Notes: generated by a model from the sequence alone, not told the origin. Shown: positions 7,187 to 16,947, counted from the stretch's first letter. The stretch is DNA of 21,922 nt from Opitutia bacterium (GCA_018663485.1 JABJQI010000096.1:1-21922), one strand, 5' to 3'. Program-made: numbers and translations.

Positions 7187-9537
7187 TGAGTAATAGATTG
7201 AATCGATGGGGACGTTTTCGAGGTGTGTGGCGCGCTGCTTTTTATTTAAGTGGCGGGTTGATGACGTGTGCGCTAGCATGGGCCGAGGTAGCGCCGTTTT
7301 CGTTTTCAGGACCAGAGGTGTTGAAGTTGGATTGGGGCACGCGTGCACTCAATGTAAGTGATGTGAATCAGGACGAGCTGAGCGATTTAGTCGTGATTAA
7401 TAATGATACCGCACAGATCGAGATCTTGTATCAATTGGCAGACGATGCGCCACGCACGAGTGGTAAGGCACGCTTGAATCGTAATCGTTGGGAGCCGCCA
7501 CTTGAGGATGCTCGTTTCCAGAGTGAATCGATTACGATTGGCTTTCCAGTATTTGACTTATCGGTGGGGGATTTGAATGGCGATGGGCGCGATGATTTGG
7601 CTTATACTGCTCGAGAGGAGGCGTTGACTGTCCGCTATCAAAATGAAGCGGGGCAATGGACGGACACGCATGTGTTTGATGATTTCGAGGCGTTGGGATG
7701 GACGGGGACCGTTCGGATTACAGATGTGGATGGCGATGGGAGTGCGGAGTTAGTCGTCGTGGCCGCGGATGCGCTACGAGTTTTTCGTCAGGATTCACAT
7801 GGCCATCTCGATGAGGCGGCGGTGTATTATGTGACGGGTGAGAATCCGTTTAATTTATTGCTGGAAGATGTGACGGACGATGGGCGCAAGGATGTGCTCT
7901 ATATTTCAGCAAATGGGGATCAGTCGCTGGCACTCAGAGAGCAACTGAGTGACGGTGGATTTGGCCCTGAGCGGCGGTTTGTTTTTGAACGGCCTGTGCG
8001 TGGAGTGCGTGCGATGCCGCAAGTTGAGGGTGCGATGCGGTCTTTTTGCTCGGTTGATTCGCGCAGTGGTGGGGTGGAGTTCTTCCGCCTGACACAGGCG
8101 GAGGTGGTACCAGAGGTCAGTGGTTTTTCCGCAGCGCAACCGGAGATTTATCCGATCTTCAAAAAGGGGCGTATGGCTGCTAGCTATACACTCGGTGATT
8201 TGAGTGGTGACGGGCAAGAGGACTTACTGGTCGCAAATCCTGCGGGTGCCGAGTTGGTGCTGTTCTTAAAGAATTCGGGACATTTCGATTCGCCCCAAAC
8301 TTTTCCGTCGTTTTCGGAAATATCCTCGATGGGCAGTGGGCTTTTTTTTAAAAATGACCGAGCTGCAGTGGTGGTCGTGAGTGCTGGTGAGAAGACGATC
8401 GGACTGAGCCGGATGGATCGGGGCGGGCGACTCTCATTTCCGCGGCAACTTTTGATTGGAGAAGGAGAACCGTTGGTCTGTGAAGCGGTGGACCTGGATG
8501 GTGATGGCTATGATGAGTTGGCATTGGTCAGTGAATTGAAGGGCGAGATGGCATTAACGCTGGTTCGACCTGAGAATCGGGAAAATCCAGATTCAAGCTG
8601 GGTCGTACTTTCTCGCACTGTGCTGACTGGAGTGAAACGGAAGCCGTTCGAGGTACGTGAAGTGGCGGTGTTTGATGATAACCGCAGAGGGCTGATGATT
8701 TTTGTGCCACGTGAGGCACCCGTGTTATTATACCCAGAAGAGGTGGGCGGCATAGTGCTTAAGGAAGTGGCACAGGCGTCGACAATTCGTGAGAGCTTGT
8801 TGAAAGACATACAGCCTGCGCAGGTCAGCGTGTTTGATGTCGACGGTGATGGGAGTAATGAGCTTGTCGTTGGTCGATCTGGTTATGCGCGTGCGTTGCG
8901 AGTGAAGCATGATATGCTCGAAATGGTGGATCAATTTAATGCCCTGCGTGGTGACGATGTGGTGTCAGCTGTTATCCCATTGTATCAAGACGGTGCGGTG
9001 CAGCAGCTATTTTTCTATGTATCGGCTGCCGGAGAATTCCAACTGCTTGAACGCGACCAGGATGGTGTCTTTCGATATCGAACGACAGTTGATGCGGGGA
9101 AGATTAATTTAAGTGAATGGTATCAATTAGAGGAGACTAAAGGAGCGACGGAGTTTATTTTTGCGGGGGAAGATCGCTTCTGGCGTTTGCCTGCACAGGC
9201 AGATGTGTGGACACGAGACGTCGAGGAAAGCTTCGAGACAAATCTCGAAGACGTGCACTACAGCTATGTAGAGGGCGCTGATTTTAATCAAGATGGGCGC
9301 TTCGATTTACTCGCGGTGGATGGCCAGAGCCATGTACTGGAGATTCTCGTAAAGCAGGAACTCGATTGGCAGAGCTGCATGTTCTGGGAAGTGTTTGAGC
9401 AGAACTTACATTACCAAGGGCGCACGGGTAGTAATGTGGAACCGCGCGAGGTGCTGATTGCTGATTTGACCGGCGATGGAAAACTCGATTTTGCTTTTTT
9501 AGTGCATGATCGGGTTTTGTTTTATCCACAAGAATGA
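7186..9537 (+). CDS. Exported FG-GAP/VCBS-repeat beta-propeller protein
   Basis: This 783-residue exported protein has a signal peptide: basic n-region to about residue 16, hydrophobic core 17-33, likely cleavage after AWA (33). Nine Ca2+-binding loops of the form DxNxDGxxDL or close variants start near residues 59, 129, 180, 228, 338, 436, 551, 699 and 760, typical of FG-GAP/VCBS repeats of integrin-like beta-propellers. The first (DVNQDELSDL) lacks the central Gly. Spacing of about 50 residues early and about 100 later suggests that some blades have lost the loop, or that there are two propellers. No enzymatic domain, anchor or sorting signal was recognised. A role in binding or scaffolding outside the cytoplasm is inferred. 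It overlaps the upstream gene by one base and a 42-codon ORF by four. Confidence 0.92.
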   Translation: MSNRLNRWGRFRGVWRAAFYLSGGLMTCALAWAEVAPFSFSGPEVLKLDWGTRALNVSDVNQDELSDLVVINNDTAQIEILYQLADDAPRTSGKARLNRNRWEPPLEDARFQSESITIGFPVFDLSVGDLNGDGRDDLAYTAREEALTVRYQNEAGQWTDTHVFDDFEALGWTGTVRITDVDGDGSAELVVVAADALRVFRQDSHGHLDEAAVYYVTGENPFNLLLEDVTDDGRKDVLYISANGDQSLALREQLSDGGFGPERRFVFERPVRGVRAMPQVEGAMRSFCSVDSRSGGVEFFRLTQAEVVPEVSGFSAAQPEIYPIFKKGRMAASYTLGDLSGDGQEDLLVANPAGAELVLFLKNSGHFDSPQTFPSFSEISSMGSGLFFKNDRAAVVVVSAGEKTIGLSRMDRGGRLSFPRQLLIGEGEPLVCEAVDLDGDGYDELALVSELKGEMALTLVRPENRENPDSSWVVLSRTVLTGVKRKPFEVREVAVFDDNRRGLMIFVPREAPVLLYPEEVGGIVLKEVAQASTIRESLLKDIQPAQVSVFDVDGDGSNELVVGRSGYARALRVKHDMLEMVDQFNALRGDDVVSAVIPLYQDGAVQQLFFYVSAAGEFQLLERDQDGVFRYRTTVDAGKINLSEWYQLEETKGATEFIFAGEDRFWRLPAQADVWTRDVEESFETNLEDVHYSYVEGADFNQDGRFDLLAVDGQSHVLEILVKQELDWQSCMFWEVFEQNLHYQGRTGSNVEPREVLIADLTGDGKLDFAFLVHDRVLFYPQE

Positions 9538-9662
9538 ATTATGCCATCCACCAGTGTGTTTGCGCATTATGTGCGGCATTCATGATGCTTCTGATTGTCG
9601 GCTATTTTCTCTTAATATTGAAGGCTGTCAGATGCAATGTCTCTGCTGACGCGGGAGTCTGA
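9534..9662 (+). CDS. Small putative membrane protein (42 aa) coupled to the propeller gene
   Basis: The ATG overlaps the propeller-gene stop in an ATGA arrangement, and the frame runs 42 codons to TGA, ending 14 bp before the convergent namZ stop. The product has a hydrophobic stretch from about residue 11 to 29, followed by Lys30 and Arg33, as expected for a single transmembrane helix with a basic cytoplasmic flank. Three Cys lie near the N-side (8, 10, 13). It fills almost the whole gap between two convergent genes. The ATGA overlap and the clean helix favour a real gene. Short length and absence of a recognised family keep confidence moderate. Confidence 0.45.
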   Translation: MNYAIHQCVCALCAAFMMLLIVGYFLLILKAVRCNVSADAGV

Positions 9663-9676
9663 GGATTCTGGATAAG

Positions 9677-10918
9677 CTAGTAGAGGCGGAATTGCATGTG
9701 GCTGCGTTGGAAGGCATTTGCCTGCGCGGTCCAGTTGCTCACGAAGTCTTTGGTTCTGGCCTGAGCGCCACGTTGGCTGATTTCGTCCCACCACGCCGTG
9801 CTGCCGACGTGTTTATTAAATAAGGCGGGATTCTTTGCGTTGGCGAAGGGATTGCCCGACGTCCATGCGGCGGTGAGTTGCATCATATGAAAACTAATTT
9901 CGGTAGGGCGTACTTTAGCCCAATCGCTGACATTAACATAGACGCCCTCGACACTTGCGCCAGATTTGGTTTTGGTGCGGAGGATGCGAAAGCTTAGGCC
10001 AGGAATGTGCTGCGCGTTGAGTGCTTGTTGCACTTGAACTGCAGATCTCCCGTTATAACGAAGAAAACGAAATGGGTAGGGAGTGCCGATGCCATGCGAG
10101 AAGCCTCCGACTTGCGCTCCGAGTCCTGTCATTGCATAGCCGAGAACGGCTGAGAGGTTGGGAATATAAGGTGAGGTCGGCACCCATTTGAGCTTTGTTT
10201 GTGGCCACAGCATGTCGCGCCGCCAGCCACGCATCTTTATTACAGTGAGCTTCCCTTGCTGGCGTACTTTGTCGGTCACATCCATGCTGCCAGATGTATA
10301 CTTCGCGATTTGTGCGAGCTCACCGATGGTGAAGCCATGGACGTAGGGCACGTGGAAGGCTCCGACATAGCTGCGCCATTTGCGGTCGAGCGGAGGGCCG
10401 TCAACTTTGAGGCCACCAAGAGGATTTGGGCGATCGAGCACGACGACTTCGACGTTATTTTCAAAGCAGGCTTCCATCGCATAGCGCATGCAACTGACGT
10501 AAGTGTAAGAGCGCACGCCGACGTCTTGAAGATCGATAATAAGCGCATCGAGTCCGCGCAGCATCTCAGCAGATGGCTTGCGGTATTTGCCGTACAGCGA
10601 ATAGACAGGCAGCCGGGTGCGTGGATCGATCTTGTTATCGACTGGTACGTTTGCCTTTTCGTTGCCGTAAATACCGTGCTCTGGACCAAACAGAGCAACG
10701 AGTTTCACATTCTGAGCGCGGCGCAGCACGTCGATGCTACTGACGCCATCACGGTTAACGCCAGCTGGATGGGTAAGCAGCCCGACTCGTTTGCCTGCGA
10801 TGGCGCGAAATCCAGATTGTTGCAGAGTGTCGATGCCAAGGTTGATACGGTCTGCATGTACGATGAGCGCACAGCTTGCCAAGAGAGTGATCGAGAGAAG
10901 ACGAAAGAAATTAAACAT
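9677..10918 (-). CDS. namZ: NamZ-type exo-beta-N-acetylmuramidase (DUF1343)
   Basis: This 413-residue exported protein belongs to the DUF1343/NamZ family, whose characterised members remove terminal N-acetylmuramic acid from peptidoglycan fragments during wall turnover. Residues 1-22 form a signal peptide (likely cleavage after VHA). Family blocks in order are VGLLTHPAGVNRDG (45-58), the signature LVALFGPEHGIYG (73-85) with the conserved Glu-His, LPVYSLYG (103-110), the IDLQDVGVRSYTYVS stretch (128-142) and VVLDRPNPLGG (159-169), then a smaller C-terminal domain with a PYPFRF segment. The length is normal. The start overlaps the end of the DUF2062 gene by 8 bp, so it is the last gene of a coupled glxK-DUF2062-namZ unit. 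Confidence 0.92.
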   Translation of the reverse strand: MFNFFRLLSITLLASCALIVHADRINLGIDTLQQSGFRAIAGKRVGLLTHPAGVNRDGVSSIDVLRRAQNVKLVALFGPEHGIYGNEKANVPVDNKIDPRTRLPVYSLYGKYRKPSAEMLRGLDALIIDLQDVGVRSYTYVSCMRYAMEACFENNVEVVVLDRPNPLGGLKVDGPPLDRKWRSYVGAFHVPYVHGFTIGELAQIAKYTSGSMDVTDKVRQQGKLTVIKMRGWRRDMLWPQTKLKWVPTSPYIPNLSAVLGYAMTGLGAQVGGFSHGIGTPYPFRFLRYNGRSAVQVQQALNAQHIPGLSFRILRTKTKSGASVEGVYVNVSDWAKVRPTEISFHMMQLTAAWTSGNPFANAKNPALFNKHVGSTAWWDEISQRGAQARTKDFVSNWTAQANAFQRSHMQFRLY

Positions 10919-11570
10919 TGGAGTCGGGTTCGGATGGGAGGTCGGATTTACGTGTTTTACGATCGTGAATTTTATGAATCAAAAGTGCGTAGCTTGCGGC
11001 GGTTCTTTTGGCTGTGAAGCGATAGGCAAAGCTAGAGATCAGGCCGAAAAAGACCCCCATGACGATGCCACCGAGGCACATAATGCTAAAGTTCGCCAGA
11101 AGGGGTTCAATATTGCTGCTCCATTCACCGTTTCTGAAATTATGCACAATGGCTCTAACGTCGTGTTGGCCCAGTGGCGGTGTTTCAATGCTGACGATGC
11201 GGAGCACGCTGCTGCCGACTTGATAGGCGGCATACCAGAACGGCAATATCGTGAGTGGATTGGAGAGCATTTGTAAGCCGACCAGAATCGGTAGATTTGC
11301 TCGTAAAAAAAGAGCGAGGCAAAATGCGATCGGAATCTGAATGCCGTAGAGTGGCATAAGTGCGAGAATGAAGCCTGCGTAGATCGCGGGCACCGCGTTC
11401 TCGACGCGAAAGCTCCAGAGATAGATGCGTTTGCGCGCACCGATGGAAAAGCGCCAGAGGATGGGATAGCGATGAATATTGGTGCGCCGAGGCAAAAGCC
11501 TAAGCCAGCGCTTCACCCTACGGATGCGGCGTGTTCTCGTCTCTCTGAGTTCATGCTCTTCAATTGTCAT
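10911..11570 (-). CDS. DUF2062 integral membrane protein
   Basis: This is a 219-residue inner-membrane protein of the DUF2062 family, whose function is not established. I chose ATG 11570 rather than an upstream start at 11684, because 11570 forms an ATGA overlap with the glxK stop and the upstream extension is merely glxK read in another frame. The N-terminus is strongly basic (many Arg, residues 8-45). The family core follows: PAIYAGFILALMPLYGIQIP, then FLRANLPILVG and the signature SNPLTILPFWYAAYQVG. Two or three hydrophobic hairpins are followed by a late helix around LGGIVMGVFFGLI and a basic C-tail. The gene is coupled to glxK upstream and overlaps namZ by 8 bp. Confidence 0.85.
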   Translation of the reverse strand: MTIEEHELRETRTRRIRRVKRWLRLLPRRTNIHRYPILWRFSIGARKRIYLWSFRVENAVPAIYAGFILALMPLYGIQIPIAFCLALFLRANLPILVGLQMLSNPLTILPFWYAAYQVGSSVLRIVSIETPPLGQHDVRAIVHNFRNGEWSSNIEPLLANFSIMCLGGIVMGVFFGLISSFAYRFTAKRTAASYALLIHKIHDRKTRKSDLPSEPDSNV

Positions 11571-12751
11571 TGTTGAGTCTGTAGCTGCAGGACTTGCGCG
11601 GTTTTGTTTTGTAAATTGTCTGGGCCTTCTGCAAGTGCCTGTGGGAGTGGACAGCCTTCGGGAGTAATGGCTGCAGTAGTACAATTGGGGAACTCTCGGT
11701 GCAGTTGCTCAGCTGCTGGAGCTTCGATGCAACCCGCTAAGAGTACAACGGGTTTGTTGGCGAGATTGGCCGCGGTTGCGAGTGCGTAGGGGCCTTTGCC
11801 GTCTAGTGAGCTAAGGTCGATCTTGCCCTCTCCGGTGAGGATTAGATCTGCTGCAGCGATCTTATTCTCTAGATCAAGCCAAGAGCTAACAAGCTCGAAC
11901 CCAGCGACGTATTGGCTGCCGCAGGCCACATTTAAGCCAAAGCCGATGCCTCCGGCCGCGCCGCTCCCTGGTGATTCTCGGAGTGCTTCAGGTTGCTTGA
12001 AGTATGCGCTGAGCATCGAGGCGATGCGTGCGGACTCTATCTCGTAGCTCTCGAGTTCGTCTGCAAGTAAGCCTTTCTGGGGGCCATAGATTGTTGCCGC
12101 TCCGCGTGGGCCGAGTAGTGGGTTGTCAACATCGCATGCGATGAAAATCGGAGGTATAACGATTTTGAGATTGCCTGAGATGGAGGTGACCTGCGGCCAG
12201 TTGTCTGGGAGGATGCGTTCGATAGCGTGACCGTTTGAATCGATGAACTGTAAGCCTAGTGCTTGCAGCAGGCCGAGCCCGAGGTCACTGGTGGCACTGC
12301 CGCCGATGCCGAGAATAATCGCATCCGCACCGTCTGCGACTGCGATACGAATTAGTTCTCCCACTCCGTAAGTGGTACACCGTTTGGGGTGGCGGAGGTC
12401 GGCAGGCACTTGCTCTAAGCCTGCAGCAGCAGCCATTTCGATGATCGCAACCTTGCCCAGTGGCAGGTCGATTCGCTCACGCACTGCAATGGGCAATGCA
12501 GTGCTGTTCACCCAGCCTAAGGGTACTTCAAGGTCAGCTCCGAGTGCGCCGCAGACGGTATGTGTTTGAATGAAACCATCTGCGGCATTTGTTAAAATAC
12601 TACAAAAGCCTTCGCCGCCATCCGTCAGTGGAACTTGCGTGATGTGCGCGACATTGCCTAGCGCTTGGCGAGCCCCGGAACTAGCCGCTGCGCATGCCGC
12701 GACGGCAGTCATGGAGTCTTTGAACTTATCGAATACAGCGAGGATTTTCAT
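11567..12751 (-). CDS. glxK: Glycerate kinase (GlxK/GarK family)
   Basis: This cytoplasmic kinase phosphorylates D-glycerate using ATP (glycerate 2-kinase group), feeding glycolate/glyoxylate-derived carbon into glycolysis. I chose ATG 12751 (394 residues, against a usual ~380) because the family N-terminus appears there as MKILAVFDKFKDSMTA; the longer open frame to 13081 only reads through rng. Family motifs are VPLTDGGEGF (40-49), IEMAAAAGLE, TTYGVGELI, IILGIGGSATSDLGLGLL, ACDVDNPLLGPRGAA, SGAAGGIGFGL and the late LTGEGKIDLSSLDGKGP. The start is 79 bp after rng. The TGA overlaps the DUF2062 start. The exact phosphorylated position (2 or 3) cannot be read from sequence. Confidence 0.92.
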   Translation of the reverse strand: MKILAVFDKFKDSMTAVAACAAASSGARQALGNVAHITQVPLTDGGEGFCSILTNAADGFIQTHTVCGALGADLEVPLGWVNSTALPIAVRERIDLPLGKVAIIEMAAAAGLEQVPADLRHPKRCTTYGVGELIRIAVADGADAIILGIGGSATSDLGLGLLQALGLQFIDSNGHAIERILPDNWPQVTSISGNLKIVIPPIFIACDVDNPLLGPRGAATIYGPQKGLLADELESYEIESARIASMLSAYFKQPEALRESPGSGAAGGIGFGLNVACGSQYVAGFELVSSWLDLENKIAAADLILTGEGKIDLSSLDGKGPYALATAANLANKPVVLLAGCIEAPAAEQLHREFPNCTTAAITPEGCPLPQALAEGPDNLQNKTAQVLQLQTQQ

Positions 12752-12806
12752 AAACTGCGTAGATGCAAATCCTGTGCCGAACGTCAGATTTTGAGTGTTC
12801 TTATTA

Positions 12807-12831
12807 GCCGACATTCGGCATTGGAAATGCC
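12807..12831 (-). promoter_or_regulatory. Two overlapping hairpins between rng and glxK
   Basis: Immediately after the rng stop two small inverted repeats share three bases: GCCGA-CAT-TCGGC (12807-12819) and GGCATT-GGA-AATGCC (12817-12831), quoted on the plus strand. Only one can form fully at a time. No T-run follows, so this is not a simple terminator. A role in mRNA processing or stability between the cistrons is a guess. Confidence 0.3.
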
Positions 12832-14570
12832 TAGCGCTGTTCGTGCCCAGTTTCGACGTCGAGGATTTTGAAGTTTTCGACGTGATAAATCGGATCGGCA
12901 CGGAACGAGAGACGTGCGCCATAAGATTCCTCGATGCCGAGTAGTAGATCTTCGTCTTCGTTGCGCAGGCGTTCCAGATTGGACGGGTTGAGTAGCACGC
13001 GAAGGTTGATTTCCTTGTCATGGCCATCGCGTGCACGGGTGTGGCGGATGATGCTAATGATACGGCGCTGGATCTCGACACTCATGGTGCGAGACGATTT
13101 GACTGAGCCGCGACCGTGGCAATATGGGCAGTCGGTGTAGATGCCGCTGGAGTGGCTCTCGGAATGGCGCTGGCGAGTCATTTGCATGATGCCGAGTGTC
13201 GAAATCGCGAGAATGTGATTCTTCGCCTTGTCGTGCTCCATTTCGCGGCGCATGCGGTTGAGCACGGCGTTGCGATCTTTCTTCGCCTTCATGTCGATGA
13301 AGTCGAGAATGATCAGCCCACCGATGTTACGCAGGCGTAATTGGCGTGCGATTTCAGAGGCCGCTTCGAGATTCACCTGCGTGATGAAGTCTTTGCCGTC
13401 CTTCTTGGTCTTGTTCTTGTGCGAACCTGTGTTTACGTCGACCGAGATCAACGCTTCAGTTTCTTCAATCACAATCTCGCCACCCCCTGGGAGTGGCACA
13501 CAGCGCATGTAGGTCTGTTCAATTTGACGCTCAATGTTAAAGCGTTCAAAGACGGGGATGTCTTCCTCAAAAATATGGATTTTGGACTTCGATCGAGGCG
13601 AAATAGTCGTCACTTCGGCGATAATATCCTCATAATCCTGCTTCTTATCAACCATGACACGATCGATGTCTTCGGTTAGGAAGTCGCGCACGGTGCGGCC
13701 AACGATGTTTGGCTCTACGTAGAGGCAACCTGGTTTGTTGGTTGCGTTCATGCGTTGGTTGATGACTTCCCAGCGTTTGAGCAGAATGTGCAAGTCGCGG
13801 ATAAAGAAGCGTGCTTTTTTGCCTTCGCCGGCAGTGCGGATGATCAGTCCCATTCCTTCGGGTAGGGTGAGATCGCGAAGAATGCCTTTGAGGCGGCTGC
13901 GCTCCTTGCGGTCGTCGATCTTACGAGAGATGCCCAGTGTGCCGGCGTGCGGCATGAGCACTAAGAAGCGTCCTGGCAGGGCAATGTTGGTTGTGGTACG
14001 TGGTCCCTTGGTGCCGATTTGCCCCTTGGTGATTTGCACGATAATTTCGCTACCGATTGGGTAGAGTTTCGGGATGTCTTTAATCGAAACCTTCTCGCTC
14101 TCGCGCTTGCGTTGCTTGGCAGATTTGTTGTCGCGCACGATCTCGATGCCGCTGTCATTCGCAGCTGGAAGAATGTCCCAGTAGTGCAGGAAGGCATTCT
14201 TGGGCTCCCCGATGTCGACGAACGCAGCCTTCAGGCCTGCTTCGAGATTTTGGATACGGCCTTTGAAGATCGCGCCCACTTCGCGGGCTTCACCAGTGCG
14301 TTCGACTTCGAACTTCTCAAGCACGCCGTCCTTCAGTAGGGCAACGCGTTTCTCGAGCGGCTCGGAGTTAATAATCAGCTCAGAATAAGATTTTTTTTCA
14401 TTCTTAATCGCTTTGATGATGCGAGTCACCAAAGGCTGTGTTTTCGCACGTTTAGCGGCGTCGTTTTTTAGCTCATTATGGTCAATTCGCTCTGTCTTCT
14501 TTTCTTTTGGAGCAGAGGTGAGTTCTTCGGTGTATTGTGAATCGGAATTTTCAGTTGTTGAATCTGGCAT
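12831..14570 (-). CDS. rng: Ribonuclease G/E family endoribonuclease
   Basis: This 579-residue single-strand-specific endoribonuclease acts in rRNA maturation and mRNA decay. Residues 1-60 are a charged, low-complexity extension rich in Lys, Glu, Thr and Ser. The family start ELIINSEPLEKRVALLKDG follows at 64-82, then an S1-like RNA-binding region (about 95-190, with a basic insert near 148-165), the 5'-sensor/RNase H-like part and the catalytic block. D378 (ISVDVNTG) and D423 (LIILDFIDMK) match the two Mg2+-binding aspartates of E. coli RNase E. C481 and C484 (CPYCHGRG) form the zinc-link. There is no long C-terminal degradosome scaffold, so it is nearer RNase G. rodA lies 87 bp upstream, a shape-gene neighbourhood like E. 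coli mre-rng. Confidence 0.95.
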   Translation of the reverse strand: MPDSTTENSDSQYTEELTSAPKEKKTERIDHNELKNDAAKRAKTQPLVTRIIKAIKNEKKSYSELIINSEPLEKRVALLKDGVLEKFEVERTGEAREVGAIFKGRIQNLEAGLKAAFVDIGEPKNAFLHYWDILPAANDSGIEIVRDNKSAKQRKRESEKVSIKDIPKLYPIGSEIIVQITKGQIGTKGPRTTTNIALPGRFLVLMPHAGTLGISRKIDDRKERSRLKGILRDLTLPEGMGLIIRTAGEGKKARFFIRDLHILLKRWEVINQRMNATNKPGCLYVEPNIVGRTVRDFLTEDIDRVMVDKKQDYEDIIAEVTTISPRSKSKIHIFEEDIPVFERFNIERQIEQTYMRCVPLPGGGEIVIEETEALISVDVNTGSHKNKTKKDGKDFITQVNLEAASEIARQLRLRNIGGLIILDFIDMKAKKDRNAVLNRMRREMEHDKAKNHILAISTLGIMQMTRQRHSESHSSGIYTDCPYCHGRGSVKSSRTMSVEIQRRIISIIRHTRARDGHDKEINLRVLLNPSNLERLRNEDEDLLLGIEESYGARLSFRADPIYHVENFKILDVETGHEQR

Positions 14571-14657
14571 TGGTTTTGGGTGTCCCTGGTTTAATTGGGG
14601 ATCCCGTGCTCTGGTAGCTGTTGCAGGTTGATGTGAGTGTATGCATCGTTTTTAGGA

Positions 14658-15869
<1,212 letters not shown>

Positions 15870-16007
15870 GCTCTGATTCTTTTTACTAAATATTCGGCGG
15901 TAAACGCTCACGTGAGTTGAAAGTTGTTGGTTGGGAGTTGGTTGTTGCTCTAGTGCAGGTTCGGTTTCTGAGGGCAGGCAACGAACAACTGATAGCAAGC
16001 AACTCGT

Positions 16008-16469
16008 CTAATTTACATCCCCCAGATAATTCGAGCTCGGCTCAAAGCTATCTGTGGTAAAAAAGGGTTTGATCACGTCAGGTAGAAAGCGGCGTTCATT
16101 CAGCTCGTTGAGTGGGATCCACTCGACACCGATTTGCTTTTTGTCGTGCTCGGTGCCGGGGCCGATGCCGTCTGGATTTGGCAATGAGCAGCGAAACACG
16201 CTTTCGACTTGATGAAAACTGCGGTGCACATGGCGGAATTCGTGGTTCTTACCGATGTATTCTCGCAAATAGAGGAGTTCGCCGACGTCGACATCGGTGC
16301 CAATTTCTTCGAGGCATTCGCGTTGGAGGCATTGGCACAAGGTCTCGCCGTGGCGCTGGCCGCCGCCAGGCAGGATGTAGAACACGCCAGACTGATCGCG
16401 CATTTTGATGGCGAGTAATTTGCCTTTTAGGACAATGAGGGCTCTGGCAGCTGTGCGTATGGTGCGCAT
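16008..16469 (-). CDS. NUDIX hydrolase
   Basis: This 153-residue NUDIX pyrophosphohydrolase cleaves a nucleoside diphosphate linked to another group; the substrate cannot be told from sequence. The Nudix box spans about residues 36-58: G36, E42, then R50-E51 and E54-E55 with G57, matching the GX5EX7REUXEEXGU pattern except for Cys and Thr at two of the hydrophobic positions. The preceding YILPGGG is typical. ATG 16469 gives the usual N-terminal beta strand (RTAARALIVLKGKLLAIKM). The gene lies 138 bp upstream of rodA on the same strand and is divergent from the small unknown gene, with about 136 bp between. The gap to rodA holds short GTTG-type low-complexity sequence. Confidence 0.9.
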   Translation of the reverse strand: MRTIRTAARALIVLKGKLLAIKMRDQSGVFYILPGGGQRHGETLCQCLQRECLEEIGTDVDVGELLYLREYIGKNHEFRHVHRSFHQVESVFRCSLPNPDGIGPGTEHDKKQIGVEWIPLNELNERRFLPDVIKPFFTTDSFEPSSNYLGDVN

Positions 16470-16605
16470 AATATCCTACAGCCAAGGGTTGCGTGGGCTA
16501 TGAGCAAGACTCAAGCGCTAGAAATTACGCAGTGAGCGAATTTAATCGATAAAAACCAGCGCAATCAATTTGTCTCGAGCGCTTTTTGCTGACACAACTC
16601 GCCAG

Positions 16606-16947
16606 ATGCCAGAATATGAGACAAGCAAGTGTTGGGAGCAGTTTACAGATTCACCCAGAGTGCTCGCCTATATAAATGTACATTTCACAGGAGCAGATGA
16701 CTTGCAGCGTGCTTTGCTGGAAGAGGTCGACGAGAGTGATTTCTCGCTACGCGACTGGATGGAGGCTTTGCTCGTGTTGAATCAATGGCTGGAGGAGCGC
16801 AGCTTGAATTTACCGATTAGCGATAATGTCGGCTATGTGTCTTGTGCGGTCGCGTCTGCGGGTACGGGGGCACATTTTTCGCATTTGCCGAACCTAGTGG
16901 CTGATTTATTGGAGCAGTATGGTTGCGAGCGTGCGGTGGAAAAGTAG
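16606..16947 (+). CDS. Small acidic protein of unknown function upstream of mgtE
   Basis: I do not recognise the family. ATG 16606 gives 113 residues; an upstream in-frame TTG (16570) would add 12 that look like spacer. The product is acidic and probably soluble: an N-terminal part rich in aromatic and charged residues, a central amphipathic helix (about 38-70, LLEEVDESDFSLRDWMEALL), a Gly/Ala/Ser-rich turn (GTGAHFSHL) and a C-terminal helix. There is no signal peptide, membrane segment or metal-binding cluster. It lies 57 bp before mgtE on the same strand, so co-transcription is likely, but a role in Mg2+ homeostasis is only a guess from position. Confidence 0.7.
   Translation: MPEYETSKCWEQFTDSPRVLAYINVHFTGADDLQRALLEEVDESDFSLRDWMEALLVLNQWLEERSLNLPISDNVGYVSCAVASAGTGAHFSHLPNLVADLLEQYGCERAVEK

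Noticed and set aside
9663..9676. Terminator between the convergent propeller/smORF and namZ transcripts
   Set aside because: Only a 5-bp GTCAG/CTGAC pairing is visible nearby, without a T-run.
12752..13081. 110-residue N-terminal extension of glycerate kinase
   Set aside because: It lies in another frame of rng and of the intergenic gap; the family N-terminus starts precisely at 12751.
15870..15998. 43-residue N-terminal extension of RodA
   Set aside because: It is encoded by low-complexity spacer with no conserved residues; the Met-Met start before HPDDRRR fits the family.
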